Origin: an uncultured Draconibacterium sp.
GTDB lineage: Bacteria; Bacteroidota; Bacteroidia; Bacteroidales; Prolixibacteraceae
NCBI RefSeq assembly: GCF_963676735.1
Contig: NZ_OY781464.1
Location: 4,001,001 to 4,065,000, forward strand
Length of the DNA: 64,000 nt
Direction: 5' to 3'
Shown here: piece after piece, positions 37,138 through 46,144 of the stretch
How the letters are laid out: each line of letters starts with the position of its first letter
Numbering within the stretch: position 1 is the stretch's first letter
Notes under the pieces: generated by a model
Told to the model about the DNA's origin: nothing
Seen by the model: only the letters and a program-made list of their open reading frames with translations
The model's database searches: none
Program-made: the position numbers and the translations under genes

Positions 37138-38406
37138 ATGAGTACTAAACTTACTTCAAGGCGACGTTTTTTAAAAGGAGCACTGGCGGCCGGTGCCGGC
37201 CTTGTTATTGTGCCGCGTCACGTAATGGGCGGTAACGGATATCTTGCTCCATCCGACCAGTTAACAAAAGCTATTATTGGCACAGGCTCCATGGGTCGTG
37301 GCCATATTCCGTACGAAGGCACGCGGGTTGTTGCCATTTGTGATGTGGACAAATTACACCTGGAAAAAGCCCAGAGTCTTATCGATTACCCAGTGAAACA
37401 ATTTCTCGATTTTAGAGAAGTATGCCAATTGCCCGAAGTTGATATTGTGCACATTGCCACACCTCCACACTGGCACGGGATTATGGCGGTTGAAGCAGCC
37501 AAAGCCGGAAAAGACATTTGGTGCGAAAAACCAATGACCCGCACCATAGGCGAAGGCAAAAGGGTAATGGAAGCAGTAAATGCCCATGGCCGCATGTTCA
37601 GGTTAAATACCTGGTTTCGGTTTAAAGACCAGTTTTACGGACTGGGAACCGATGTTAAACCCTTAAAAAAAGTGATTGAAAGTGAGATTTTAGGCTGGCC
37701 CCTAAAAGTTACCGTTAGCGGAATTACCGGCTACAACTGGAAATTTTACTGGCAAGGCAAACACAACCTGGCTCCGCAAGCAGTACCTGAAAACCTCGAT
37801 TACGATAGGTGGCTGGGTCCTGCGCCTTACAAACCCTATAATGTTGAACGTGTTCATGCCAATTTCCGTGGCTACTGGGATTACGATGGTGGCGGACTGG
37901 GCGACATGGGGCAGCACTACCTCGATCCGGTTCAGTACATGCTGGAAAAAGACCATACCAGCCCCGTAAAAATTGAGGTGGATGCCCCGCAACAACATTA
38001 CGATGCCGTGGGCACCTGGCGACGCGTAACCTACACTTATGCCGATGGTTGCCAGATTATTCTGGATGGCGAAAACCGCGATAAAGATGCCGCCTACATT
38101 GAAGGCCCCAACGGCAAAATCTACCAGGGATTCCGCTCAGATATTCCCAACCTGCAAAGCTTTATAAAAACCCTGCCTGAACCTGAACCTCAGATCAGTA
38201 TTTTCTCTGAATCGGTAAAATCGCGCAAAAAGTTTGCACTGAACGAAACCAATGGCTTTCGCTCCTCAACGCTGGTAAACCTGGGTATAATTGCCGTTCG
38301 GCTCGGACGCACCTTACATTTCGACCCCGACAAACTGGAATTTATAGATGACGAAGGGGCAAACCGTTTGATAAATCAACCCATGCGGGCACCCTGGACG
38401 ATTTAA
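37138..38406 (+). CDS. Tat-exported Gfo/Idh/MocA oxidoreductase
   Basis: 422 residues. A twin-arginine signal (TSRRRFLKGALAAGAG) is followed by a Rossmann domain (AIIGTGSMGRGH, then VVAICDVD) and the family's EKPM motif (WCEKPMTRT near 131). The C-terminal alpha/beta domain has GGGLGDMGQHYLDP near 257 with the catalytic His. Such exported NAD-dependent enzymes act on sugars and bis-sugars; several oxidise glycosides to 3-keto forms. The gene just downstream encodes a DUF1080 protein, a family with 3-keto-glycoside hydrolase members, so the two probably act in sequence. A TAGTTTTG -7 box at 37026-37033 is possible. Confidence 0.88.
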   Translation: MSTKLTSRRRFLKGALAAGAGLVIVPRHVMGGNGYLAPSDQLTKAIIGTGSMGRGHIPYEGTRVVAICDVDKLHLEKAQSLIDYPVKQFLDFREVCQLPEVDIVHIATPPHWHGIMAVEAAKAGKDIWCEKPMTRTIGEGKRVMEAVNAHGRMFRLNTWFRFKDQFYGLGTDVKPLKKVIESEILGWPLKVTVSGITGYNWKFYWQGKHNLAPQAVPENLDYDRWLGPAPYKPYNVERVHANFRGYWDYDGGGLGDMGQHYLDPVQYMLEKDHTSPVKIEVDAPQQHYDAVGTWRRVTYTYADGCQIILDGENRDKDAAYIEGPNGKIYQGFRSDIPNLQSFIKTLPEPEPQISIFSESVKSRKKFALNETNGFRSSTLVNLGIIAVRLGRTLHFDPDKLEFIDDEGANRLINQPMRAPWTI

Positions 38407-38459
38407 AGGATAAAGGATGAATTAGTAAGGATAAATACATAGGATTAATGACAATTACA

Positions 38460-41400
38460 ATGAAAAAATATATAATTCAAATAACTACAATTTTACTGTT
38501 AGCCTGCCTGAACATGGCCGGAATGGCGCAGGATAACAGAACACTCGACACTAAAATTGCCGATGTGTTGGCACAAATGCCCACAAAAAATATCACACAC
38601 CGCGACAAAGCGATGAATGACATCTTTTTGATGGGCAACGAAGGTTTTCAGAAACTGGCAGCGCAACTTGTTCCTTTGGGAACCGGCGACGACACAGCTG
38701 TGCGCTTTGCCCTAAACAGTTTTTCGCGTTATGCCAGCGCCTTTGGCAAGTGCAACGAGCGAACTTTTGCCGAAGAGAACCTTTTAAAAGCACTGAATTC
38801 TGCTAATGATGTGGAAGTGAAAACTTTTCTTCTTAATCAATTAAACCTTGTTGCAGGCGAAAAAACGCTTGAGCAGATAAAAAGTTATTTAACAGAAGAG
38901 CAACTGGCCGAACCGGCAGCACAAACTATTTTATCTGCCGAAAATCCGAAAACAGCGGAAGTATTTTTGGCAGCTTTCCCAAAAACAAAAGGAGCAACAC
39001 AAATGACGATTGTTCGGGCTTTAGGTGAGTTACAATGCCAGCGTGCTGTTCCGCTAATCACTCCTTTAGCAGGAGGAAAAGACGATCTCATGCAAAGAAC
39101 TGCACTGGCGGCATTGGCAAATATCGGCGCTCCGGATTCATATAAAATCTTGCTAAATGCGGCATCAGATGTAAATTTTAAATACGATGCCACCAATGCT
39201 GCCGAAGCATTTCTAACTTACACCAGGCGTTTGGGCGAGCAAGACGAACTTGAATTGATGGAAAAAGCCTGCAAAGCTGTTTTTAAAGCTAATACCGCAA
39301 GCAATCAACTGCATAATTATTCAACCGCGCTTAGTATTTACGCCAAACACCTGGGTTACGAAGCCACACCATTACTGCTAAAGGCCATTAACTCACCCGA
39401 TAAGGCAATTCGTTACGCGGTATTAAATATTGCTGAAAACCTGGGTGGCATTGCCGATACGCGAAAATGGATTGCCAAAGCCGAAACTGCCAGTGCTGAA
39501 GTAAAAGCAGATATCATTTCAATGTTAGGCCGACGTGGGTGCGAACAGGCAAGCGACTTTGTTTCGAAAAGCCTTAATTCGGGCGCTGAAGTTGTTCGAA
39601 CAGAAGCCATTACTGCTTTGGCAAAACTACAGGGGAACAAGGCAATTGTAACATTAGCCACACATCTGGCACAAGGGAAAGACATCGAAGCAACAACTAA
39701 AGTATTGAACACTCTGCTTGACAAAGAACATTTATACCTGATTGCCGAAAATCTTGACCAATCAACAGGAAAAACAAAAGCCGCTTTCATTGGTCTTATC
39801 GGAGCTAAAGCCGGCACACAATATTTTGAAAAAATTCGGGCCGCCACTGCTTCTTCTGACGCAGATGAAAAAGCGGCTGCTTTTGCCGCACTACAAAAAG
39901 TTTCAACCTACGAAAACACCAACGCACTGCTACAGTTATTGCTTGCTGTTGCTGAACCCTCAGAAATTACTGAAACACAAATGGCCTTGATTGCTGCTGT
40001 GAACGGAGTTGCCAAAGAACAGGAGCCGGGGGGCAAGATCTTAAGCACATTGGAACAAACCGACAAAAAAGAACGACTTTTCCCAGTTCTACCTGCAATT
40101 GGAGGAGAAACATCGCTAAAAACACTCAGCAACTATTTTAACTCATCAAGCGGCGGGCAAAAAGAAGCGGCATTTACCGCCTTAAGCATGTGGCAGGATT
40201 ATGCAGCTGCAAAGCCTTTATTCGAAATCTGTAAATCAGGAAATACAACATTCAGTCAGGCAGCATTCGAAAGTTTTGTTCGGATGATAGCCGGGGCTAA
40301 TCTGCCCGACGACCAGAAACTGCTGCAATACCGAAAAATAATGAAATATGCCACCTCTGCCGACAATCAGAACAATGTGATTGCAGCAATCGGACGCTTA
40401 AAAACCTTTCTTTCGTTGGTTTACCTCGAGCAATATTTAAACGATGATGCACTGGCAAGCACAACGTCACGTGCAATTATGAATATTGCAATGCCGAACA
40501 GCGAAGGAGAAGGTGGTTTTTCGGGCGATATTGTACGGCGCATTTTGGAAAAAGCTGAGCAAGCATTAAGTGGTGAAGACAGCGCTTACGATAAAATAAA
40601 TATACAAAACTACCTGAAAACCATGCCCCGGAACAAAGGATTTGCCGCAATGTTTAACGGCAAGAACCTGGAAGGCTGGCAGGGAATGATTGCCGGCGGA
40701 AATCCGATTGCCATTGCTAAACTCAGCGATGCAGAGCGCGCGAAAGAGCAGGAAGCTGCCAACATTAAAATGCACGAGAACTGGAGTGTTAAAGACGGTA
40801 TGATTATTTTTAACGGACACGGAGCAAACCTGGTTTCAAAAAAAATATACAAGGATTTTGAACTTATTGTTGACTGGCGAATCAGCAAAAAAGGCGACAG
40901 CGGAATTTATTTGCGGGGCACGCCACAAGTGCAAATATGGGACACTTCGCGCGTTGAAGTAGGTGCCCAGGTGGGTTCGGGTGGTTTGTACAACAACAAT
41001 GCAAATAATGTGCGTAATCCGCTGCAGGTGGCCGACAACCCCATTAACGAGTGGAATACTTTCCGCATTACAATGGTAGGCGAGCAGGTAACGGTTTATC
41101 TAAACGGTGTGCTGGTGGTTGACAATGTAAAAATGGACAATTACTGGGACCGCAGCCTCCCTATTTTCAGCGAAGGAACCATTGAGCTGCAGGCGCATGG
41201 CAACGAGCTGGCTTTCCGCGATGTGTATGTACGCGAAATTAACACCAAAGAAATAGGCCTAACCCAGAAAGAGATCGACGAAGGTTTTGTTTCCTTGTTT
41301 AACGGGAAAAACCTTGATGGCTGGCAGGGCAATAAAACAGACTACTATGCCCAAAACGGCGAGCTGGTGGTAAATCCTAAAATGGGTGGCCACGGTAACC

Positions 41401-41861
41401 TGTTTACCGAAAAAGAATACAGCGATTTTGTTTTTCGTTTTGAGTTTAAGCTAACACCGGGCGCCAACAATGGTTTGGGAATTCGCACACCTCTTGAAGG
41501 CGATGCCGCTTATGTTGGCATGGAACTCCAAATTCTGGATAACACCGCGCCAATATACGCCAGGTTGAAAGATTACCAATACCACGGATCGGTTTACGGT
41601 ACCATTGCGGCAAAACGTGGTTTTCAGCAACCGGTTGGCGAATGGAATAAACAAGAAGTGATTGTTAAAGGCACAAAAATAAAAGTGACACTAAACGATG
41701 AAGTAATCCTTGATGATGACATTGCCGAAGCCCGCGAAAACGGCACCCGCGATGGGCGCGAACATCCCGGCTTGCAACGTAATAAAGGTTATATCGGGTT
41801 TCTGGGCCACGGTTCAGAACTGTTTTTCCGGAATATCAGAATCAAGGATTTGAGCGAATAA
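38460..41861 (+). CDS. secreted HEAT-repeat protein with two DUF1080 domains
   Basis: 1133 residues from the ATG at 38460; an ATG four codons earlier is less likely because the signal peptide begins MKKYIIQITT and ends GMAQ. Residues 30-720 are HEAT-like helical repeats (for example AIRYAVLNIAENLGG, AEVVRTEAITALAKLQG). Two DUF1080 (3-keto-disaccharide hydrolase, concanavalin-like) domains follow, starting MFNGKNLEGWQG near 727 and LFNGKNLDGWQG near 943. Both keep GDSGIYLRG- or NNGLGIRTP-type active-site regions. DUF1080 enzymes cleave 3-keto-glycosides made by Gfo/Idh/MocA oxidoreductases such as the gene 41 bases upstream. The HEAT part may bind polymer or partner proteins. Confidence 0.85.
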   Translation: MKKYIIQITTILLLACLNMAGMAQDNRTLDTKIADVLAQMPTKNITHRDKAMNDIFLMGNEGFQKLAAQLVPLGTGDDTAVRFALNSFSRYASAFGKCNERTFAEENLLKALNSANDVEVKTFLLNQLNLVAGEKTLEQIKSYLTEEQLAEPAAQTILSAENPKTAEVFLAAFPKTKGATQMTIVRALGELQCQRAVPLITPLAGGKDDLMQRTALAALANIGAPDSYKILLNAASDVNFKYDATNAAEAFLTYTRRLGEQDELELMEKACKAVFKANTASNQLHNYSTALSIYAKHLGYEATPLLLKAINSPDKAIRYAVLNIAENLGGIADTRKWIAKAETASAEVKADIISMLGRRGCEQASDFVSKSLNSGAEVVRTEAITALAKLQGNKAIVTLATHLAQGKDIEATTKVLNTLLDKEHLYLIAENLDQSTGKTKAAFIGLIGAKAGTQYFEKIRAATASSDADEKAAAFAALQKVSTYENTNALLQLLLAVAEPSEITETQMALIAAVNGVAKEQEPGGKILSTLEQTDKKERLFPVLPAIGGETSLKTLSNYFNSSSGGQKEAAFTALSMWQDYAAAKPLFEICKSGNTTFSQAAFESFVRMIAGANLPDDQKLLQYRKIMKYATSADNQNNVIAAIGRLKTFLSLVYLEQYLNDDALASTTSRAIMNIAMPNSEGEGGFSGDIVRRILEKAEQALSGEDSAYDKINIQNYLKTMPRNKGFAAMFNGKNLEGWQGMIAGGNPIAIAKLSDAERAKEQEAANIKMHENWSVKDGMIIFNGHGANLVSKKIYKDFELIVDWRISKKGDSGIYLRGTPQVQIWDTSRVEVGAQVGSGGLYNNNANNVRNPLQVADNPINEWNTFRITMVGEQVTVYLNGVLVVDNVKMDNYWDRSLPIFSEGTIELQAHGNELAFRDVYVREINTKEIGLTQKEIDEGFVSLFNGKNLDGWQGNKTDYYAQNGELVVNPKMGGHGNLFTEKEYSDFVFRFEFKLTPGANNGLGIRTPLEGDAAYVGMELQILDNTAPIYARLKDYQYHGSVYGTIAAKRGFQQPVGEWNKQEVIVKGTKIKVTLNDEVILDDDIAEARENGTRDGREHPGLQRNKGYIGFLGHGSELFFRNIRIKDLSE

Positions 41862-41883
41862 TCAATTAATTCAACAAAATAAA

Positions 41884-41926
41884 AATAGCGATAGCTTTTC
41901 CCGGTGTCAGGCTGTCGCTATTCTTT
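41884..41926 (+). terminator. terminator after the DUF1080 gene
   Basis: AATAGCGATAGC (41884-41895) pairs with GCTGTCGCTATT (41911-41922), one T-G wobble, followed by CTTTTAT. Confidence 0.75.
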
Positions 41927-41956
41927 TATACAAATAACAATTTACAGCTATACAGG

Positions 41957-42290
41957 TCTCCTGCAGCCGTGCAATTCCTCAGAAAACATTTTTGCTCCTT
42001 TCCTGCAGCGCCGCATCCTGCAAGAAATTCTTTTGGAAGGCTTCCTGCAAACAGCATCACCCAAAAAACTTTTCTGGGAGGCTTCCTGCAAACGTGCATC
42101 ACCGAAAAAACTTTTCTGGGAGGCTTCCTGAAGCTGTTTATCAGGCAGAAATTTTCGTGGCGTGCCACCCGCAGCACTGCAACATAGGTCCAATATTCGT
42201 TAGACCCCTCTCGCAAGATTGCAACATGGGTCCAAATTTTATGGATTGCCTGTTGCAGAGCTGCGGCAAAGGAAAAATAATTATGGATTG
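41957..42290. repeat. eroded 42-bp tandem repeat array
   Basis: Units of 41-43 bp begin at 41957, 41999, 42040, 42081, 42123, 42162, 42205 and 42248. The two central ones (42040 and 42081) are nearly identical, each starting GCTTCCTGCAAAC and containing GCATCACC, AAAAAACTTTTCTGGGAG. Outer units keep only the TTCCTGCA..GCA..AAA..TTTT pattern. The period is a multiple of three and several frames stay open through it, so 14-residue peptide repeats could be encoded, but no start, signal or codon bias supports a real gene. With the flanking bases this fills the 547-base gap 41862-42408. Confidence 0.7.
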
Positions 42291-42365
42291 CTAAATGTGA
42301 CCATACAACACAGGCAAAACAATTGTGGCTGGCGGGTTACAGTCGTGAAACAAAAAAGATCAGCC

Positions 42366-42401
42366 TATTGAGCGGGTGAACCCGGTATCACCTGCTCAAT
42401 A
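42366..42401. other. inverted repeat without T-tract
   Basis: TATTGAGC-g-GGTG (42366-42378) pairs with CACC-t-GCTCAATA (42389-42401). It lies just after the 3' end of the YkoF-like gene and may be its transcript end, though no U-tract follows. Confidence 0.5.
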
Positions 42402-42408
42402 TCCGAAG

Positions 42409-42651
42409 CTACACCGGGCAGCAATTCGAAATCTTCAGGTTAAAAACAGCCGGACTTTGTACAAACACCTGTTCCATAGCCTTGTTGAGCGCCTGCATAA
42501 TATCGGACAATTCGCCTGTTAATATACTGCTCATTTTGCCGGGCTCAACTTCAATAGTTTCGTTGTTTGCCAAAAGTGACAAAAAAGTATCGACCGGTTT
42601 TTCAAAATCGTCACTCAGCGGGTAAAGACTTATTTCAACAGCAACTTGCAT
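42409..42651 (-). CDS. small YkoF-like (thiamine/HMP-binding type) domain protein
   Basis: 80 residues. The pattern EISLYPLSDDFEKPV, then MSSILTGELSDIMQAL, resembles one YkoF repeat (EISLYPL...MSTxIxGEYxxVM), a ferredoxin-like fold known to bind thiamine or hydroxymethylpyrimidine. YkoF itself has two such repeats; this protein has one. It starts two bases after the methyltransferase stop, so the two are co-translated. The last residues (ISNCCPV) are not explained. Binding of a thiamine-like ligand is inference. Confidence 0.55.
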   Translation of the reverse strand: MQVAVEISLYPLSDDFEKPVDTFLSLLANNETIEVEPGKMSSILTGELSDIMQALNKAMEQVFVQSPAVFNLKISNCCPV

Positions 42652-42653
42652 GA

Positions 42654-43298
42654 TTATTTGTTTTTCTGAACCAGCGCAACCATAAAAGCCGGTTCGTGAT
42701 TATCTTTCTCAGTAGTTCGATCCATTACCTTGAAATCGGGAGCAAAATGCACTCCTGCTGTAAGTTCCGGAGTTCCGAACTTGCTTAAGGCTTTCTTCAG
42801 GCTGTCGGGAACAAAGAAGGCAGCATTTTTAAATACCGGATCGTTGGCAGCATTTTTGGCCAGCTGCGAGTTTCCGTTCAGGCAACCCAGCAAAAGCCAG
42901 CCTCCGGGCCTTAGCACGCGCATCACTTCTTCCAGCACTTTTTCTTTGCTGTTAACAAATTCCATCATGGTAACCGAAGCCAGCACATCAAAACTTTCGT
43001 TTTTAAAAGGCAGCGCTTCAGCATCGGCTTTTAATATTTCGGCATCAAGCCCTTTAGCAAAAGCCTCCTTCAGCATCACATCCGAAACGTCGGTGGCAAC
43101 AACATCAAATCCCTCATTTACAAAAAGTGCTGTCCAGTGGCCGGTACCACAGCCCAGTTCCAGCATTTTTCCTCCTGGAACCTTTTTCAGCGCATCGCTA
43201 ATGAGTTTTTCTTCTATTTCATCAACTTCTTTCCCTGCTGCAGTTTGATAATAGGCATCGTAGGCCCCTGCTATTTCTTCATTTAAAAATACGTTCAT
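42654..43298 (-). CDS. class I SAM-dependent methyltransferase
   Basis: 214 residues. Motif I MLELGCGTGHWT (44-55), motif II acid in VVATDVSD, then ADAEALPFKNESFDVLASV and the post-II LRPGGWLLLG strand: a Methyltransf_11 fold. The substrate is not evident. It is followed at two bases by the YkoF-like protein, so the pair may handle the same small molecule. Confidence 0.85.
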   Translation of the reverse strand: MNVFLNEEIAGAYDAYYQTAAGKEVDEIEEKLISDALKKVPGGKMLELGCGTGHWTALFVNEGFDVVATDVSDVMLKEAFAKGLDAEILKADAEALPFKNESFDVLASVTMMEFVNSKEKVLEEVMRVLRPGGWLLLGCLNGNSQLAKNAANDPVFKNAAFFVPDSLKKALSKFGTPELTAGVHFAPDFKVMDRTTEKDNHEPAFMVALVQKNK

Positions 43299-43397
43299 TT
43301 TTCCCGGTTTTGCTTATCACTTCTCTCAAACAAAGATGCCATCTTTCTACTTAACGTAAATAAAGATGGCATCTTTTCATAAAAGAATAATCTGTTG

Positions 43398-43973
43398 CTA
43401 ATTCTTTTTAACGTACTGCGTAAGAATAACTATTTGCTGGCCATTCACCTTACCTTCAATGTGTTCAGGATTGTCGTGCACCAGCGAGATATTGCGAACG
43501 GCAGTTCCGCGTTTTGCCGTAAAGCCACCGCCTTTCACATTCAGGTCTTTTATCAGCACCACGGTATCGCCGGCCTGTAAGACTGCCCCATTGCTATCGA
43601 GATGATTTACCACATCGTCCGGATCGATTCCTTCGCCGGTTGCTTCTGCCCAGGCTTGTGTTTCTTCGTCGAGGTACAGCATATCAAGTAAATCTTGCGG
43701 CCAGCCTTCAGCTTTCAGACGATTTAACATACGCCAGGCCATTACCTGAACTGCAGGCACGGTGCTCCACATGCTGTCGTTAAGGCAGCGCCAATGGTTG
43801 GCATCCACGGTTTCCGGGTTGTTTATCTGCCCCGAGCAGGTTATACAAATATAAATGCTGTCTTTTTCGCTTTCCTGTGTTGCCGGTGGCACGGTAAATA
43901 CCTCCAGGTTTTCTTCTGAGCCGCACAATTCGCAAACCGAAGTGCGCTTTTGCAATTCTCGTTCTATACTCAT
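43398..43973 (-). CDS. PhnA-family zinc-ribbon protein
   Basis: 191 residues from the ATG at 43973. An upstream ATG at 43991 lies inside an inverted repeat element and is rejected. The N-terminal zinc ribbon has CELCGSEE and, thirty residues on, CITCSGQ. The C-terminal SH3-like PhnA domain has LDSNGAVLQAGDTVVLIKDLNVKG and RGTAVRNI. Despite the name, PhnA proteins are not shown to degrade phosphonates here; the role is unknown. Confidence 0.85.
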   Translation of the reverse strand: MSIERELQKRTSVCELCGSEENLEVFTVPPATQESEKDSIYICITCSGQINNPETVDANHWRCLNDSMWSTVPAVQVMAWRMLNRLKAEGWPQDLLDMLYLDEETQAWAEATGEGIDPDDVVNHLDSNGAVLQAGDTVVLIKDLNVKGGGFTAKRGTAVRNISLVHDNPEHIEGKVNGQQIVILTQYVKKN

Positions 43974-43985
43974 TTTGATTGTTCC

Positions 43986-44064
43986 TGTCATTTCGAAGGA
44001 AGCATGACTGAGAAATCTTTCGCTTCAATGAACAGATTTCTCCTCCTTCGTCGTCGAAATGACA
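43986..44064. repeat. REP-like palindromic element
   Basis: TGTCATTTCGA (43986-43996) pairs with TCGAAATGACA (44054-44064), and GAGAAATCT (44010-44018) with AGATTTCTC (44034-44042). The interrupted palindrome lies between phnA and trpS. I recall similar TGTCATTTCGA palindromes as common dispersed elements in Bacteroidota, unverified here. Confidence 0.7.
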
Positions 44065-44082
44065 ATTTATTTTATGTTCTTC

Positions 44083-45084
44083 TTAAAACAATTTCTTAAA
44101 TCCGATTACATCCTTCACTTCCTGCAGAGTTTTTACGGCTGATTCGCGGGCTTTTTCGGCACCCATTTTAGCCACTTTTGCCAGGTAAGCATCGTCCTCG
44201 AGGATATCGATGATACGTTCGCGAATTGGCGAGGTGTAGGCAATAATATCTTCGGCCAATTGTTTTTTCAGGTCGCCGTAACGAATTTCACATTTGTTGT
44301 ACAACTCGTCAAAATGTGCCACAGTATCGGGTGTAGAAACAATGTCCATCAGGGTAAACAGGTTTTGAACGGCTTCCGGTTTTTCCTGGTTCATTTCCGT
44401 TGGTCCCGAGTCGGTAACAGCACGCATTACTTTTTTACGAATCGATTTTGGATCTTCGTACAGGTTAATGGCATTACCTTCCGATTTTCCCATTTTTCCG
44501 CTACCATCCAATCCGGGTACTTTAATCATATCGCCGCCACCAAAAGTAAACGGGCGCGGAATTGGGAATACCTCGGTTTTATACATGCGGTTAAAACGTT
44601 TGGCGAACTTACGGGCCATTTCCAGGTTTTGCTCCTGGTCTTTTCCAACCGGCACAAAATGGGCTTTATGAATAATAATGTCGGCAGCCATTAAAACCGG
44701 GTAGGTTAACAATCCGGCATTAACGTTGTCGGGCTGCTGGCGTGCTTTATCTTTAAACGAAGTTGTGCGCTCCAGTTCGCCCAGGTAGGCATTCATGTTC
44801 AAAAAGGCATAAAGCTCCGAGACCTCCGGCACATCGCTTTGTATAAAAATGGTTGCTTTTTCCGGATCGATTCCGCAGGCAAGGTATTCGGCCAACACCT
44901 GACGTACGCCCGATTGTAAATTTTCGGGTGTTGGGTGTGTGGTTAACGAGTGAATATCGGCTATAAAAAAGTAGCAGTTAAAATCGTCCTGCATTTTTAA
45001 GAAGTTTTGCACCGCACCAAAATAGTTTCCAAGGTGCAAATATCCTGTCGGTCGTATACCGCTAACAACTGTCGGTTTGTTCAT
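44083..45084 (-). CDS. trpS: tryptophanyl-tRNA synthetase
   Basis: 333 residues, class Ic synthetase that charges tRNA-Trp. GIRPTGYLHLGNYFGA at 9-24 holds the HIGH-type motif (HLGN). The KMSKS-type loop reads GKMGKSEGN near 195-203. Length and the C-terminal helical domain match bacterial TrpRS. It is a single-gene unit. Confidence 0.95.
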   Translation of the reverse strand: MNKPTVVSGIRPTGYLHLGNYFGAVQNFLKMQDDFNCYFFIADIHSLTTHPTPENLQSGVRQVLAEYLACGIDPEKATIFIQSDVPEVSELYAFLNMNAYLGELERTTSFKDKARQQPDNVNAGLLTYPVLMAADIIIHKAHFVPVGKDQEQNLEMARKFAKRFNRMYKTEVFPIPRPFTFGGGDMIKVPGLDGSGKMGKSEGNAINLYEDPKSIRKKVMRAVTDSGPTEMNQEKPEAVQNLFTLMDIVSTPDTVAHFDELYNKCEIRYGDLKKQLAEDIIAYTSPIRERIIDILEDDAYLAKVAKMGAEKARESAVKTLQEVKDVIGFKKLF

Positions 45085-45241
45085 TTTTCTTTTTTGCTAT
45101 TTGCCATGCGCATAGCGCAAAGCGTTCTGATTTTTAAGTGAGTGCAAAAATAGAGATTCGCACGGAAAGTAAAAAAATAAAATTCGGTGCAAGCAAAAAA
45201 TTAATACTGAAGTGGCGGTATTGATGCAATCCAGAAGAAAA

Positions 45242-45715
45242 TCAGCTGTCAATTAGGGTTGAAACCTGAGCGCCGGTGCAGGCGATAAGATCTTTTGGGT
45301 CGATTTTTATCTGCATACCCCGTTTCCCTGCACTCACAAAAATAAAGGTGTAATCCAGGCAGCTTTCGTGAATAAAAATAGGGTATGGTTTTTTCATGCC
45401 CAGTGGCGAACAAGCCCCGCGAATGTAACCGGTAAGCCCGAGCAGCTCTTTCATTTGTACCATTTCGGCACTTTTATTTCCCAACACTTTTGCCGCTTTT
45501 TTTAGGTTTACCTCTGCCGCCCCCGGAATTACAGCTACAAAAATACCGGTTTTGTTACCGCGCAAAACCAGCGTTTTAAACACCTGCTTAACATCCTGTC
45601 CTAATGTTTCGGCAACATGTGTGGCACTCAAATCTGCTTCATCAACAAAATACTCCACTAATTCGTACGAAATATTTTTACTGTTGAGTAAACGGGCAGC
45701 ATTGGTTTTTTTCAT
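45242..45715 (-). CDS. ybaK: YbaK/EbsC-family aminoacyl-tRNA deacylase
   Basis: 157 residues from the ATG at 45715; the longer frame starts at a TTG. Family motifs: VFKTLVLRGNK with the catalytic Lys, AVIPGAAEVNLKKAAK, and GYIRGACSPLGMKKPYPIFI, then SAGKRGMQI. YbaK hydrolyses Cys-tRNA-Pro formed by prolyl-tRNA synthetase. Single gene, divergent from the small ORF that follows. Confidence 0.9.
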   Translation of the reverse strand: MKKTNAARLLNSKNISYELVEYFVDEADLSATHVAETLGQDVKQVFKTLVLRGNKTGIFVAVIPGAAEVNLKKAAKVLGNKSAEMVQMKELLGLTGYIRGACSPLGMKKPYPIFIHESCLDYTFIFVSAGKRGMQIKIDPKDLIACTGAQVSTLIDS

Positions 45716-45868
45716 GGTGGAAAGATTTGAATGCAAAAGTTGAAATTTTTGATTGTTTGGGCAAGTAAAAATACACAGCAAGCCGTAATTATTCTCGATT
45801 TGGCAACAGTTAAAGAATCTGAACTATTTTTTCAAAAAAAAATAATGATTAGATTTACGACAAACAAT

Positions 45869-45958
45869 ATGTATAAAACACCTTTATACGGAAAAGAATG
45901 GCACTGGCGTAACGTGAAAATGGAAACACGGGAAGGAGCTGTTGTTTTTCAGAAATAA
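45869..45958 (+). CDS. possible 29-residue small ORF before a strong terminator
   Basis: ATG at 45869 (or at 45845 for 37 residues) to TAA at 45956-45958. The peptide has MYKTPLYGKEWHWRN and ends AVVFQK. No homology is recognised. The only support is position: a plus-strand intrinsic terminator begins five bases after the stop, and no other plus-strand gene explains it. A weak TTTG (45798-45801) with a TATTTTTT box 22 bp later lies upstream. Confidence 0.3.
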   Translation: MYKTPLYGKEWHWRNVKMETREGAVVFQK

Positions 45959-45962
45959 ACTG

Positions 45963-46002
45963 AAAAGGGATTTGTCGTGCTTATGCGGCAAATCCCTTTT
46001 TT
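45963..46002 (+). terminator. intrinsic terminator
   Basis: AAAAGGGATTTG (45963-45974) pairs with CAAATCCCTTTT (45989-46000) and is followed by more T. It must end a plus-strand transcript starting in 45716-45960. Confidence 0.8.
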
Positions 46003-46144
46003 GTTATTAAGAAATAGATTATTACACATGAGTAGTGAGACAGACTCGGTTGGGAAAAGAGGAGATTACCTTTGAGTTTCTCAATACTCTGTACTAAATA
46101 CTCATTAGTATAAACAGAATTATCAACCAATAAAATAAAAAATT

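Noticed and set aside
41957..42290. CRISPR array
   Set aside because: The units are contiguous and eroded with no constant repeat separated by unique spacers, and no cas genes are near.
41904..42294. Several overlapping ORFs through the 42-bp repeat array on both strands
   Set aside because: All arise because the period is a multiple of three; none has a convincing start, signal peptide or family match.
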